Source: an uncultured Flavobacteriales bacterium (GTDB lineage: Bacteria > Bacteroidota > Bacteroidia > Flavobacteriales_D > Sanyastnellaceae). Taken from it: DNA of 64,000 bases. The notes below the pieces were generated by a model. It ran no database searches and was not told where the DNA came from. It worked only from the letters and a program-made list of their open reading frames with translations. A program made the position numbers and the translations under genes. Numbering within the stretch: position 1 is the stretch's first letter; the number at the start of each line of letters is the position of its first letter. The stretch lies in the NCBI GenBank assembly GCA_905478325.1, contig CAJQIB010000005.1, positions 1 to 64,000 of the forward strand. Reading direction: 5' to 3'. Positions 17,480-29,200 of the stretch are shown here, piece after piece.

Positions 17480-19573
17480 TCAATTGTCGTCAAAGAGGTT
17501 GGATGAAATCCGCCCGTTGAGGGTAGTTTTGCTCACGCGAAGGGTCATGCCTTGGCCATTGGTCATTTGTACGGTGGTCATTGGAAAAGACAATCCCTGT
17601 ACCCATTGGTAGTCTGAAAAGGTGCTTTCTATTTCCACAGGGCCTGCCGGGCCTTTGCGTTCGCCGACTGATTTCACCAGCAGATGTGACCCGTTGTGAA
17701 AATACAGCGTTTCATATGGCTCACCATGGGATTGGATTTCAACCACATAGTGTGGTCCATCTTGAGCGCGATCCATGCCAAGAAGTTTGGCCGTCAAGTT
17801 GAGGTCCGTCAAATGCAAAAAATGGGCGGCATAAAGATGTTGACTCAGTTTTTGGAATTCTGATTCAGGCAGGGTTTTGGATTCGCCATTCATGCGATTG
17901 ACACCTCCAGACTTCGTTATGATTTGTTCCATCATAAGGGTGCCATTCATCGATGCTTGAGTCAAGATGCCAACACCATATTGGGTCTTGATTTCCACTT
18001 CAATTTCAATTTCGGCACCTGCACTCGCATCAGCAATTTGCACAAGAGACTCGAGTGATTCAAATGCTTCGACTCCGCCGCGAGCGGTGTAGTAATCGAT
18101 AAATACGGTCTCTGCCGTTTCTCCAGTTGGTGCTGGGTCGAGTTGCAAAACACGCTTGCCAAGGGCGTCAAAAAACTCAATTTCTGAATGACCGCTCAAA
18201 CGGCTTAAGCCTTCTGGAATCAGCGAACGGTCGCCAGCAACGGAAATGATGAGATTGGCAGGACGTAAATACTGAATGGCGACCCGTTGGATATCCGATG
18301 GGGTGACTGCTCGCAACGTCTTCAAAAAAGCGCGTGGCCCTTCCGAATCTTCTCTGTTCAAAATGGCATCTTGCCAAGCTTCCATGTATTTTTCTGCTTC
18401 GTGGAGTTGCATGTCAGCGATTACGGCCTCGACGGCTGATTGAACCAATCCGGTATCCACTCGATTCAGTGTAAGGTCCTGCATGGATGCGATGGACTTC
18501 TCGATGAATGGAATCACGTGATGGGGTGATTCCAAGGATTGGATTCGAAAGCTCCCTAATAAATCATCCGCACGTACGCTTGAAGTGAGCATAGGGGAAC
18601 ACGGCGGGGTGGAGCAGTTGGTGTCAACAAGAGATCCAGGAAGCGTTGGGTGCGTGAGTATGGCATTTAAAACAACACATGCGGCTTCATCGGAATGTCC
18701 CGGTTTTAATGAGACGGTGTGAGAAAGTTCCAAAGCCATGAGGTGTTCGCCAGGAATTTCTCCAAAGCAAACACGGTTTTGAAGCGGCTTGGTTGGAACG
18801 CTGTGGCGGACAATTGGAATTTCACGTGGCAACCAATCGCCCAAAGCAGCTTCAATCCAAGTGCGGGTTTCTTCATGAGTCAAATCTCCGGTAACAGCGA
18901 TGCTTGCATACTGAGGGCGGTAGTGCAGGGCATGGTGTTGTATCAAATCAATGTGAGAAATGGAATCAAGCGATGAAGGAGAGATCGTTTCTCCATAGGG
19001 GTGTTTCTTGGTGAATACCCGTTGCTGACTCAGTTGATGAACGCGGATTTCGGAGCTGTTCTCATTTGTGGACAGGGCGAGGCGATAGTGCTCTAAGGCC
19101 TCATTGACAGCCGTTTCGGTAAAGGCTGGATAACGTAAAACCTCCACGAGCAATGCCAACGTTTCTTGGGCATACGCTTTGGGGCTGGAAGCACGCAACA
19201 GGCCTTCAGTGGTGATGATTTCGGCGTCATACGCATCCAATAGAACGTCCAAGGAATCGCTCGACCGCAGTGCTGTTCCTGAGCGCATGATTTCCCCGGT
19301 CAATTGAGCAACCCCTGTGCGTTCCAATTCCAACGCTAGAGGAGTCTTCAATTTTATCGACCAGAAAACACGATTTGAGGCTGTGTCAGCTATCGAAACG
19401 AGGCGCAGTCCATTTTCCAACGTGTTCAGCTCAACAGAGATAGCGGTATCTCGAGTATCCGACCTGCTCATTTCTTGAGAAATTACAGGAGAACAAAAAA
19501 AGCTGACTAAAGATAAAAGGAACACACACTTTTGAGTGGTTTGTTTGGGGCGTATCGTAATTGAAATCGACAT
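17480..19573 (-). CDS. M16-like (insulinase fold) secreted protein without the zinc motif
   Basis: 697 residues from the ATG at 19573, which gives a good signal peptide (KCVFLLSLVSFFCSPVIS); the longer reading from 19624 adds 17 unneeded residues. Residues about 45-470 follow the M16 layout, including the YRPQYASIAVTGDLTHEET segment typical of these domains. The catalytic HxxEH motif expected in the first third is replaced by GVAQLTGEIMRSGT, so no zinc binding is likely. The last 190 residues form a separate beta-rich domain resembling lipoprotein-sorting (LolA-like) folds. Such inactive M16 subunits usually pair with an active one; none is adjacent. Probably periplasmic. Confidence 0.75.
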   Translation of the reverse strand: MSISITIRPKQTTQKCVFLLSLVSFFCSPVISQEMSRSDTRDTAISVELNTLENGLRLVSIADTASNRVFWSIKLKTPLALELERTGVAQLTGEIMRSGTALRSSDSLDVLLDAYDAEIITTEGLLRASSPKAYAQETLALLVEVLRYPAFTETAVNEALEHYRLALSTNENSSEIRVHQLSQQRVFTKKHPYGETISPSSLDSISHIDLIQHHALHYRPQYASIAVTGDLTHEETRTWIEAALGDWLPREIPIVRHSVPTKPLQNRVCFGEIPGEHLMALELSHTVSLKPGHSDEAACVVLNAILTHPTLPGSLVDTNCSTPPCSPMLTSSVRADDLLGSFRIQSLESPHHVIPFIEKSIASMQDLTLNRVDTGLVQSAVEAVIADMQLHEAEKYMEAWQDAILNREDSEGPRAFLKTLRAVTPSDIQRVAIQYLRPANLIISVAGDRSLIPEGLSRLSGHSEIEFFDALGKRVLQLDPAPTGETAETVFIDYYTARGGVEAFESLESLVQIADASAGAEIEIEVEIKTQYGVGILTQASMNGTLMMEQIITKSGGVNRMNGESKTLPESEFQKLSQHLYAAHFLHLTDLNLTAKLLGMDRAQDGPHYVVEIQSHGEPYETLYFHNGSHLLVKSVGERKGPAGPVEIESTFSDYQWVQGLSFPMTTVQMTNGQGMTLRVSKTTLNGRISSNLFDDN

Positions 19574-19660
19574 GAAGAAATTCGTGTTGTGGAGGTTCAG
19601 AACGATGGATGTTCGTTTCCGCATTCGAATATACAGCGTTCAATTCGGACCCAATGGCAT

Positions 19661-19667
19661 TATCTTG
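19661..19667 (+). promoter_or_regulatory. Candidate -7 element (TATCTTG) of hutH
   Basis: TAnnTTG-type box ending 22 nt before the ATG at 19690. It lies inside the longer open frames that begin at 19609 and 19654, and so supports the 19690 start. Confidence 0.45.
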
Positions 19668-19689
19668 GTGTCGTAAATCAGCACACGAT

Positions 19690-21183
19690 ATGGATTTAAA
19701 TTGGTGGACTTTGGAGGATGTTTGGAGAAAACTCCAATCGGAACATGTGGGTGAATTGGCAGATGATGCAAAAGAGGCCATTGAAAAGTGCTACGGTTTT
19801 CTCCAGGAAACGATAGCCAATGCCGATGAAGCCGCTATTTATGGGGTGAATACAGGATTTGGTGACTTGGCGCACACCCGCGTGGATAACGATTCGTTGC
19901 AAGCATTGCAGCGCAACATCCTGGTGTCTCATGCCTGTGGAGTGGGAGAGGATGTTCCCAAATTGATTGTGCGCGCGATGCTGCTGCTTAAAATCAAATC
20001 GCTGTCCAAGGGGCATAGCGGAGTGCAATTGGTGACAGTAGAGCGTTTGTTGACGCATCTAAATGAAGGAGTGCTTCCTGTTGTCCCTTCGCAAGGATCG
20101 TTGGGTGCAAGTGGAGATTTGGCCCCATTGTCGCATCTCGTATTGCCCTTAATCGGTGAAGGGGAGCTTGTGGTAGATGGCGCTGTGGTTCCGTCATCAA
20201 CGGTTTTGAAGGCAAAGGGTTGGGATCCAATTGAATTGGGTGCCAAAGAAGGGTTGGCGCTCATCAATGGAACACAGCTGATGCTGGGTTACGGGATTAT
20301 GGCGGTTCAGCGCATGGATAAAATTGCGGCATGGGCTGACGCTTTGTGCGCATGGTCTTTGGAAGCATGGAATGGACGACCTGAGCCGTTTGATGCTTCC
20401 ATTCATGAGGTTCGAAATCACAAAGGAGCTCAAGAATCTGCTGCGAACATCCGCCATTGGATCAAGGATAGCACCTGGCAAGACTTGCCGCGTGAACAAG
20501 TGCAAGATCCGTACTCTTTTCGTTGTTCTCCCCAAGTACATGGTGCCTCTCGTCATGCTTTAGGTGTAGCACGTGAAGTCTTTGAAAATGAGGTGAATGC
20601 TGTTACTGATAACCCGCTAATATTTCCAGAATCAGGCCGTATTTTGTCTGGAGGAAATTTTCATGGACAACCCTTGGCATTGCAGTTGGATCAGCTGGCT
20701 TTGGCCGCCCATGAATGGGGAAGCATTTCGGAACGGAGAACCTTCAAGTTGCTATCTGGCAAGCATGGTTTGCCTCCGTTCTTGGTGTCCAACCCTGGGC
20801 TGAATAGTGGATACATGATTCCTCAATACACAGCGGCCTCTCTGGTTTCGCAGAACAAGCAATTGTGTATGCCGGCATCTTCAGACACAATCGACAGTTC
20901 CAATGGTCAAGAAGATCACGTGAGTATGGGAGCCAATGCCGCATTGAAATTGTGGCGTGTACTGGATAATGTGGAGCAAGTCTTGGCTGTGGAGTGCTTA
21001 GTAGCAGCTCAGGCCTGTGATTTGAAAGAGGGAGATGGACTCGCTCCGCGCCTAGCCAAGCTTCAGGATTCGTTGCGAAAGGAAGTTCCGTTTGTAGCGG
21101 AGGACTGCTTTATGCAGCCGCTCATGTTAGGGGCAAGGGACTGGATGTTTGGAGGAACAGCGAGCCCTTCCCCGGAAAACTAA
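19690..21183 (+). CDS. hutH: Histidine ammonia-lyase
   Basis: Deaminates L-histidine to trans-urocanate, the first step of histidine breakdown. 497 residues from 19690, the family norm. The self-forming MIO cofactor comes from Ala-Ser-Gly at residues 140-142 in GSLGASGDLAPLSHL. Also seen: YGVNTGFGDLA with the catalytic tyrosine, AVTDNPLIF and SGGNFHGQPLALQLDQLA. An earlier in-frame start would overlap the M16-like gene promoter region. hutI and ftcD, later steps of the pathway, are 13-16 kb away on the same strand; urocanase is not in the window. Confidence 0.94.
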   Translation: MDLNWWTLEDVWRKLQSEHVGELADDAKEAIEKCYGFLQETIANADEAAIYGVNTGFGDLAHTRVDNDSLQALQRNILVSHACGVGEDVPKLIVRAMLLLKIKSLSKGHSGVQLVTVERLLTHLNEGVLPVVPSQGSLGASGDLAPLSHLVLPLIGEGELVVDGAVVPSSTVLKAKGWDPIELGAKEGLALINGTQLMLGYGIMAVQRMDKIAAWADALCAWSLEAWNGRPEPFDASIHEVRNHKGAQESAANIRHWIKDSTWQDLPREQVQDPYSFRCSPQVHGASRHALGVAREVFENEVNAVTDNPLIFPESGRILSGGNFHGQPLALQLDQLALAAHEWGSISERRTFKLLSGKHGLPPFLVSNPGLNSGYMIPQYTAASLVSQNKQLCMPASSDTIDSSNGQEDHVSMGANAALKLWRVLDNVEQVLAVECLVAAQACDLKEGDGLAPRLAKLQDSLRKEVPFVAEDCFMQPLMLGARDWMFGGTASPSPEN

Positions 21184-21200
21184 ACGTTCTTGATTTCGTT

Positions 21201-21998
21201 TTAGCGAACTGCCGCCTTCCGAACGATGATGCGCAGCAAACGCGGTGCAAATCGTTTGAGATAGGCAGCTATGAGCTCAGTGCGACCAATCAGGACTTGA
21301 TGTTTTTTACGTCCGACAGCCCGGATCATTTGCTTGGCACAGGCCTCCGCGGTAATACCGGCTCCTGTTTTTGCGTCCATGGTTCCTTGTTGACTGCCAT
21401 CGCCCACCATGGCATTGACAGAGATTGAGGTTCGAATAAAGCCAGGACAGACCATGGTCACGTCAATGTTGTCGTCGTGATGCTCCGCACGAAGCGCTTC
21501 AAAAAAGCCATGCAAGGCATGTTTGGCAGCACAATAGCCGGACCTTAAAGGAGCGGAGAAAAGCCCCATGAGGCTCGTCACTACGACAAAATGGCCTGAT
21601 TGAACGCGTGCGAATTCAGGCAGAATAGCCTTCGTAAGCGCCAACGTTCCGAAATAGTCAATTTCCATAACGCGGCGATCCACTTCAAGACCCGTGTCAA
21701 TAGCGAGTGACCGTTGACTAATGCCACCGCAATGCACGACAACATCAATCTTACCCTTCCACGCCAAGGCCTGCTTCGCTAGACCTGGTATGAGCGCTGG
21801 TTCACCTAAGTCCAATGGCAAAACCAAAGCACGGAGTTGTTCTGCTTCATTCCATGTAGAAGTCACTTCTTCAAGTGCTTGTTGACGACGAGAGGATAGG
21901 ATGACATCGGCGCCGAGACGCGCCCATTCAGTAGCAGCAGCGCGTCCGATTCCACTACTAGCTCCTGTAATCCAGACGCATTTTCCTTCCCAGTTCAT
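21201..21998 (-). CDS. Short-chain dehydrogenase/reductase (SDR)
   Basis: 265-residue classical SDR with the nucleotide-binding TGASSGIGRAAATEWARLGA at the N-terminus, the structural NxxG-like VVHCGGISQRS, catalytic serine in VVTSLMGLFSAP, and YCAAKH supplying the YxxxK tyrosine and lysine. The C-terminal region VCPGFIRTSISVNAMVG and a hydrophobic-basic tail resemble the DHRS7-like group that acts near membranes. Substrate unknown. It follows gyrB by 33 bases on the same strand and ends 17 bases from the convergent hutH. Confidence 0.85.
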   Translation of the reverse strand: MNWEGKCVWITGASSGIGRAAATEWARLGADVILSSRRQQALEEVTSTWNEAEQLRALVLPLDLGEPALIPGLAKQALAWKGKIDVVVHCGGISQRSLAIDTGLEVDRRVMEIDYFGTLALTKAILPEFARVQSGHFVVVTSLMGLFSAPLRSGYCAAKHALHGFFEALRAEHHDDNIDVTMVCPGFIRTSISVNAMVGDGSQQGTMDAKTGAGITAEACAKQMIRAVGRKKHQVLIGRTELIAAYLKRFAPRLLRIIVRKAAVR

Positions 21999-22031
21999 GG
22001 CATATAGCGTGATGACGTGATTCCAGTGAAA

Positions 22032-24059
<2,028 letters not shown>

Positions 24060-24074
24060 TTAAAATTTGGTAGT

Positions 24075-24086
24075 GTCGCTAGCGAC
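24075..24086. promoter_or_regulatory. 12-base perfect palindrome in the gyrB leader
   Basis: GTCGCTAGCGAC is a perfect two-fold palindrome between the predicted gyrB -7 box and the gyrB ATG, inside the predicted untranslated leader of about 43 nt. It could be an operator for a dimeric regulator or a short mRNA hairpin. No repeat of it was noticed elsewhere in the window. Confidence 0.35.
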
Positions 24087-24098
24087 GCAATCTACCTT

Positions 24099-24106
24099 CG
24101 AATTTA
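24099..24106 (-). promoter_or_regulatory. Candidate -7 element (TAAATTCG) of gyrB
   Basis: TAnnTTCG, the one-base variant of the consensus that also precedes aroC, yidC and the TPR gene. It lies 48 nt before the gyrB start in the 141-base gap after the outer-membrane protein gene. Confidence 0.4.
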
Positions 24107-24191
24107 CGCATGAAAGGCCTGCAAATGCTCAGAAATAGCCGTTTTAAAGCGCCACTTATTCACAAAAAACAACCGGGTTGCTCACAAGTGT

Positions 24192-25958
24192 TTAGAACGC
24201 ATAATTCATGCCCATTTGAAACCTGAATCTTTGGCTGTTGTAGCCCGGTAGAAACGGGTTGGCCTGGTTGAGGAGGTTGTTCAGGTGAATCCAGCCACTC
24301 AAGCGACCATTGTAGAGGTACTCTAACTGCATGTTCCACAAAGCCGTTGCTCCCAATGGGGTTTCAAACCCTACCAATTCGCCTTGGCTGTACAACGGGT
24401 TCGACTCTTCTACCGACCACGATTGGAGGGTGTTTCGACCCGTTAATAATTCGATTTGACTGCCGATGCGCACTTTTTCTTCCCAGGTGTATACAGCGCC
24501 CAATTCCGTCTGTAACGTCGGTAAGTTCCAAGGACGGTTGACTTCGTCATCATCTGATTCAAAGGAATACGCGTTTTGTTGAAGGCTTCCTGTGAGCGTG
24601 AATGCAGATCCAAGTCTCCACGAGGCATCCGCTTGAAGGGACGTTTGGTTGAAGCGCGCGTAAAGTGGAGTAAATGTTTCTCCGCGAAGGCTTTGAGCGT
24701 CAGCTCTCCAGAGTAAAAATTGATCGAAGCGCTGGTGATGTGCACTCAGGTTGAATGTAAACGCCTTGGTAATGGATCCTCGAAGACCGATTTGTAGGTG
24801 GATGTTTTCATAGGTGTTGTTGAGTGAATCCGTGTTGGTGGAGAGGAAGGGATTGGTGTCTAAGAGCTTCTGATAGCGATTTTGTTGAACACCGCCACCT
24901 ACTTTGAGGTACGGGATGAAGAGATCCCGTAAAAGGCTTGTAGAAGCTTCTATTTCAGGGACAATCATAAAGGGCTTCTTGCCTTGGGCATCTATCCAAA
25001 AAGCGATTCCTGCGGTCGTTTTCCAGTTTCCGAATGTTTTACTCAAGCGGGGGTGTAGATCAAAAATAGCTTGTCGTATGGTCGGAGTTTCGGAGCCCTC
25101 AATGGAGCGTGTGAGCCGATCGATGTTGGCGTGTAGTAGGAAGGATATGGGTAGATTTTTCACACCCAACCCAACCCCAAATTTGCTTGGCGTTTCGTCA
25201 TTGGGCTTCACCTCCACCTGCAGATCAACATTGTGTTCTTGCATTCCGCCATCGTTTAAAAGCTGATAGGATGCTTTGAATAGATGTTGGAAGCTCTTAT
25301 TCTTTGTTTCAAAATTGTGCGCATCAACATGCACTCCCCAAACGTTATAAATGCGATTTGTAGAAGAAGCCGTTCCGAGTATATCCGGAGTGCCTCCAAA
25401 CAAACTTACCCGCTGTCGGCTCCAATCGCTGGAAACTTCAACAGATTCAGATCCGAGGAAACGCTTTCCCCAGCAGGCAATGCTGCTCGTGCTGAACACA
25501 TCTTCAATGCTGTCGACGGATGCGTACCCCCCTTGGCTTGAGTCGTGCCCACCTCGAATGCCCCATGTGCCTTCTCGGGATCTCAAATCGGTGAAGCTGA
25601 AATGGACAGTCGGGCTGATGAAATTGCCCAATCCAGCTTGGATGTGTCCTTTGTAGAGTCTTCGCAACGGTTCGCTTACCCGAAGGCGAACGGGGCCGTT
25701 TTTAGACCATTCGGGTTGAACATTCATCCGCTTGGAGAGCATAGAATAGGAGAATGTAGGTTTTGTCGTTGTGAGTTGCGCGGGCTCTGGCCAGTGCAAT
25801 TGTTTGTGTGCGTCCTGGAGTAAAATCTCACGATCTCCTATAAAGGTGACATCCAAGTCCAATGTGTCACCAGTAGCAAACACGGGGGTTGAAGCGAAAA
25901 GACTCCCAATGATAGCCCATGCGATGAATGGGTGGTTTTTGTTTGAAGCGTAGTTCAT
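24192..25958 (-). CDS. Outer-membrane beta-barrel protein, partner of the TPR gene
   Basis: 588 residues from the ATG at 25958; a TTG at 25967 overlapping the TPR stop is an alternative start. A signal peptide is clear (FIAWAIIGSLFASTPVFA). The rest consists of alternating amphipathic strands with many aromatic residues and ends in FQMGMNYAF with a terminal Phe, the usual signal for insertion by the BAM complex. There is no TonB box or plug domain, although the C-terminal half (LNNLLNQANPFLPGYN) resembles TonB-dependent receptor barrels. Function unknown. Immediate coupling to the large TPR protein suggests the two act together in the envelope. Confidence 0.65.
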   Translation of the reverse strand: MNYASNKNHPFIAWAIIGSLFASTPVFATGDTLDLDVTFIGDREILLQDAHKQLHWPEPAQLTTTKPTFSYSMLSKRMNVQPEWSKNGPVRLRVSEPLRRLYKGHIQAGLGNFISPTVHFSFTDLRSREGTWGIRGGHDSSQGGYASVDSIEDVFSTSSIACWGKRFLGSESVEVSSDWSRQRVSLFGGTPDILGTASSTNRIYNVWGVHVDAHNFETKNKSFQHLFKASYQLLNDGGMQEHNVDLQVEVKPNDETPSKFGVGLGVKNLPISFLLHANIDRLTRSIEGSETPTIRQAIFDLHPRLSKTFGNWKTTAGIAFWIDAQGKKPFMIVPEIEASTSLLRDLFIPYLKVGGGVQQNRYQKLLDTNPFLSTNTDSLNNTYENIHLQIGLRGSITKAFTFNLSAHHQRFDQFLLWRADAQSLRGETFTPLYARFNQTSLQADASWRLGSAFTLTGSLQQNAYSFESDDDEVNRPWNLPTLQTELGAVYTWEEKVRIGSQIELLTGRNTLQSWSVEESNPLYSQGELVGFETPLGATALWNMQLEYLYNGRLSGWIHLNNLLNQANPFLPGYNSQRFRFQMGMNYAF

Positions 25959-25963
25959 GGCCT

Positions 25964-28900
25964 TCAAGGTTTCTCGGTGTTCAAGGTGTCAAAAGGCAGG
26001 GATGTAGCTCTTGCAGGAATGGCTGGGATGCTATCGCTTTCTATGACTTGGAGGAGAATCTCTTGCTCCAAACGGTCAATGCGTTCTACTTGAGCTAAGG
26101 CTCGGTTTTGAACCCATTCCAATGCGACGTTTTCTAAAATACTCTGTGCGGTGGTTCGGGCTTGGAACCAATCTTCCATTTCGATGTAGGCATCGACAAG
26201 CAATAAAAACGCTTGGAATTTCCACTCGTCATATGCCGCAAATTGATCAATGAGTAGAAATATAGAGGACTCCGTTGCCTGATAATCCTTGCGGTCAAAA
26301 TTGATTTTACACAAGAGATATTGGCTTTCAGCGCCACGCTCGCCGCCAAAGCTGGCGATGGTTTTAAGATCCACAGATGCCTGGATCTCATCGCCTCGTT
26401 CCAATAAGATCTTGCCCCTCCAATAGACAGCGGTTCGTTGAATGTCTTCGGGAGTTTGACTGTCTTCTAGTACAAGGTTGGCATAGGTCATGGCTTCCTC
26501 GTTGTTTTCGAGGAGGTATAAACAGCGCATCAAGCCAATGCGTGCTTCGAGCACGTTTTCTTTGAGCATACTAACGGACTCAAGTGCTCGATAGTGAACC
26601 AATGCTCCAGCCCAGTCTTCAGCGTTCCAAGCGATCGTTGCTGCACCCAGCGCTGCAAGTTCTGTGTAATCGCTAACGGGTTGATTCAAAACATATTCGA
26701 AAGCAGCACGGGCTTGATTGACCTGGTCATCATCGAAATAGCAGTTGCCTAAGAAAAAATGAGCTTCCGTCAAAAAGCGTCCTTGATCATACGATCGAAT
26801 GTACTCGCCGAGACGGACAATGCCCTTTTCACACAGTCGCTCTAAAGCCAAAGATCGCGCGGCATTGAACAGTCGCTCTTCAATTTCATCGCCGTTGAGA
26901 CCTACACCTGAGGGGATATTGTCGAGTAAACCACGATCAATGAGAATGGGTTCTACAACATTAAAAGCATCTCCGGCGATGGCATCTTGTCCATAGTCAC
27001 GGCGAATGATTTCCCAGATACCAAGGACATCTTCATCGCGTCCTTCCTTGACACCGATTAAACACAGATCAACCAAGGCGTACTTGAAACGAGCCGAATT
27101 GGGGAATTCGCTTTGCATGCGTTCCATGGCGTTCCTTGCTTGCGGGAGTTGGTTGGTCTCGATATAGCTGCGGCCCAACGAATACAGAGCTTCAGGAATA
27201 TAGCTTGATTGAGGGGCTCGAGCAATCATCTCTTTGAGTACATCAATTTCTTCCATGGGTCGATCCAATGAGCCGAAGCATTCAGCCAGTTGCAATCGAG
27301 CATAATCCTCTGTTATATCGCTCGAGCCAATGACTTCGCTGTAGTACCGCGATGCGGCTTCGAAATCCTTCTTCGAAAAGAAACAATCGGCAGCACGAAG
27401 CTTGGCATCCCGTGTCTTGCTTGCATTTGCTTCAGGAGCAGCCTTGAGATAGGAGCGGAAGGCGCTCAGGGCATCCACATACAATTTGCGCTTGAAGAGT
27501 GCGTAGCCTCGGGCATAGATACCGTCGGCATAATGGCTGCTTTGATAAGCTCCTGGAGAGGATTCAAAGGCAGCGTAACGGCCTGTAGCGTCCGTGTATT
27601 TTTTCAGGAGGTAATTCAATTCTCCCTGCCAGAAATACGACTCGGCGGTGAGGAGCGGGTCTACAGGGTAAGTCCTCACAGCATCAAAATACTGCAGGGC
27701 TTCCTGGTAGTTGCCTGTTCGAAACAACTCGACACCACGGTTGTACGCAACCAGTTGAAATGCCTGCTGAACGGGCAGTGTTTTTTCTTGAATCAATTCC
27801 AAAGCCTCCAATGCGCGATCATAATTTTTGGAGGACATATACACCTCGAGTAAGAAGCCGTAAGCCTCCTCCTTTCTTTTGGATTCCGGGAAATCTCTGA
27901 GATAGCGCTCTACGGCTCCAATGGCATCATCAAAAGGATTGTAGGTGAGCTCGTAAGCAAGCTTTGCATAACTAAAGAGGGCATCTTCTTGAATGTCGCG
28001 GTCGAAATCCAGTTGTGATGCCTTTTTAAAGGTCGTGCGCGCCTTGTCTTTTTCACCAAGACTGAGATAACAGTCCGCCATGTGGTACATTCCATTTTGG
28101 GCCATGGAATCTTCCTCGCGAACTGACAAGGTGAAGCAGTTTAGTGCTTTTCGATAGGCTTTTTCTTTGTAGTAAACGTAGCCCATTTGATAGGCAAATT
28201 CACGGGTGCGATCCCGACCACGGCTGAAAGTGTATGCTTCTTCCAGATAAGGCAATGACGCTTTGAATCGTTGCTGCCGGTAGTAAGCATCTCCCACCAA
28301 ACGAGAGACATCGGCACGTTGCACCTCGTTGATTCGACTGTCCTCATGGAGGACGGTGGGGGCGTATTCAATCAAGGCATCATACTGCTCAGTTTCATGC
28401 AGCAATTGCGCAATGTAAATGGGGACAATTTGGTCGAATTCAGGATTAGAAGCCAAAGACTGGAATCCTGATAACGCAACCTGAGGTTGTCCTTTGATAT
28501 AGGAAATGTGGCTAAAGTAGTACTGTGCATTCGCTGCAAACTTGCCAGACTCTTCAGGGTTCTCCATCACGGCGAACAAATCCAATCGGGCATCTTCATA
28601 CCGTTCCAATTCAAATTGTGCGTGTCCCTTTTTGAATTGGAGCTCTCGTTTTTGTGCAACGGGCATCCGGGTTGTGCGAATGGATTCGAAAGCCGCTATG
28701 GCATCGTTCCAATCGCGCTTGCGGTAAAGAAAGTTGGCATACATCCATTGGGCTTCTTGCACCAAAGGAGACTCAGGATAGGACTCCATAAAGTTTTGAA
28801 TGCCGTTTTCCGCATCGGCATGCTGCAACTCTATTGCGCAAGCGGCCAATCTAAAGTTGGCCAATGCAGAAAGCGAAGGCTGATTCTCGTTATCGGATTG

Positions 28901-29092
28901 AAGCCAACGGCTGTAAAGGTTCATGGCCGAACCGTATTGATGGTGCTCCCATTCTGCTTCGGCCTGCATCCACAAACGCTGGGAGTCAAAAGGGCTTTGA
29001 TCCCACTGACAGTAGCTCGTTAATTGTGCAGATACAAGAGCCAAAAACAACAGCGTGCGAATCCGAAAAAAGGGGGAGATAGCTTGCGACAT
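25964..29092 (-). CDS. Large secreted TPR-repeat protein
   Basis: 1042 residues with a signal peptide (RTLLFLALVSAQLTSYC). The remainder is a nearly continuous array of tetratricopeptide-like helices with A/Y/F/L patterns such as KAYRKALNCFTLSVREE, NYQEALQYFDAVRTYP and DQVNQARAAFEYVLNQP, so it is predicted to be a long helical solenoid in the periplasm or at the outer membrane. The individual repeats resemble those of YbgF/CpoB and BamD type proteins. It precedes the beta-barrel gene with only 5 bases between stop and ATG. A scaffold for an envelope complex is a reasonable inference; no direct function can be assigned. Confidence 0.75.
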   Translation of the reverse strand: MSQAISPFFRIRTLLFLALVSAQLTSYCQWDQSPFDSQRLWMQAEAEWEHHQYGSAMNLYSRWLQSDNENQPSLSALANFRLAACAIELQHADAENGIQNFMESYPESPLVQEAQWMYANFLYRKRDWNDAIAAFESIRTTRMPVAQKRELQFKKGHAQFELERYEDARLDLFAVMENPEESGKFAANAQYYFSHISYIKGQPQVALSGFQSLASNPEFDQIVPIYIAQLLHETEQYDALIEYAPTVLHEDSRINEVQRADVSRLVGDAYYRQQRFKASLPYLEEAYTFSRGRDRTREFAYQMGYVYYKEKAYRKALNCFTLSVREEDSMAQNGMYHMADCYLSLGEKDKARTTFKKASQLDFDRDIQEDALFSYAKLAYELTYNPFDDAIGAVERYLRDFPESKRKEEAYGFLLEVYMSSKNYDRALEALELIQEKTLPVQQAFQLVAYNRGVELFRTGNYQEALQYFDAVRTYPVDPLLTAESYFWQGELNYLLKKYTDATGRYAAFESSPGAYQSSHYADGIYARGYALFKRKLYVDALSAFRSYLKAAPEANASKTRDAKLRAADCFFSKKDFEAASRYYSEVIGSSDITEDYARLQLAECFGSLDRPMEEIDVLKEMIARAPQSSYIPEALYSLGRSYIETNQLPQARNAMERMQSEFPNSARFKYALVDLCLIGVKEGRDEDVLGIWEIIRRDYGQDAIAGDAFNVVEPILIDRGLLDNIPSGVGLNGDEIEERLFNAARSLALERLCEKGIVRLGEYIRSYDQGRFLTEAHFFLGNCYFDDDQVNQARAAFEYVLNQPVSDYTELAALGAATIAWNAEDWAGALVHYRALESVSMLKENVLEARIGLMRCLYLLENNEEAMTYANLVLEDSQTPEDIQRTAVYWRGKILLERGDEIQASVDLKTIASFGGERGAESQYLLCKINFDRKDYQATESSIFLLIDQFAAYDEWKFQAFLLLVDAYIEMEDWFQARTTAQSILENVALEWVQNRALAQVERIDRLEQEILLQVIESDSIPAIPARATSLPFDTLNTEKP

Positions 29093-29112
29093 GTTCAGAA
29101 GTTGGGTCCTTT

Positions 29113-29120
29113 CGAAATTA
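29113..29120 (-). promoter_or_regulatory. Candidate -7 element (TAATTTCG) of the TPR gene
   Basis: TAnnTTCG variant ending 20 nt before the TPR protein ATG, in the 168-base gap downstream of the DUF4920 gene and its terminator. Confidence 0.4.
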
Positions 29121-29200
29121 AGGGAGCTTTGCGTGATGAAAAGCGGTGCCCTCTGAAGTTCTCAACGCGAAGCTGTGCCTATTTGTATGGCGATACTGCC

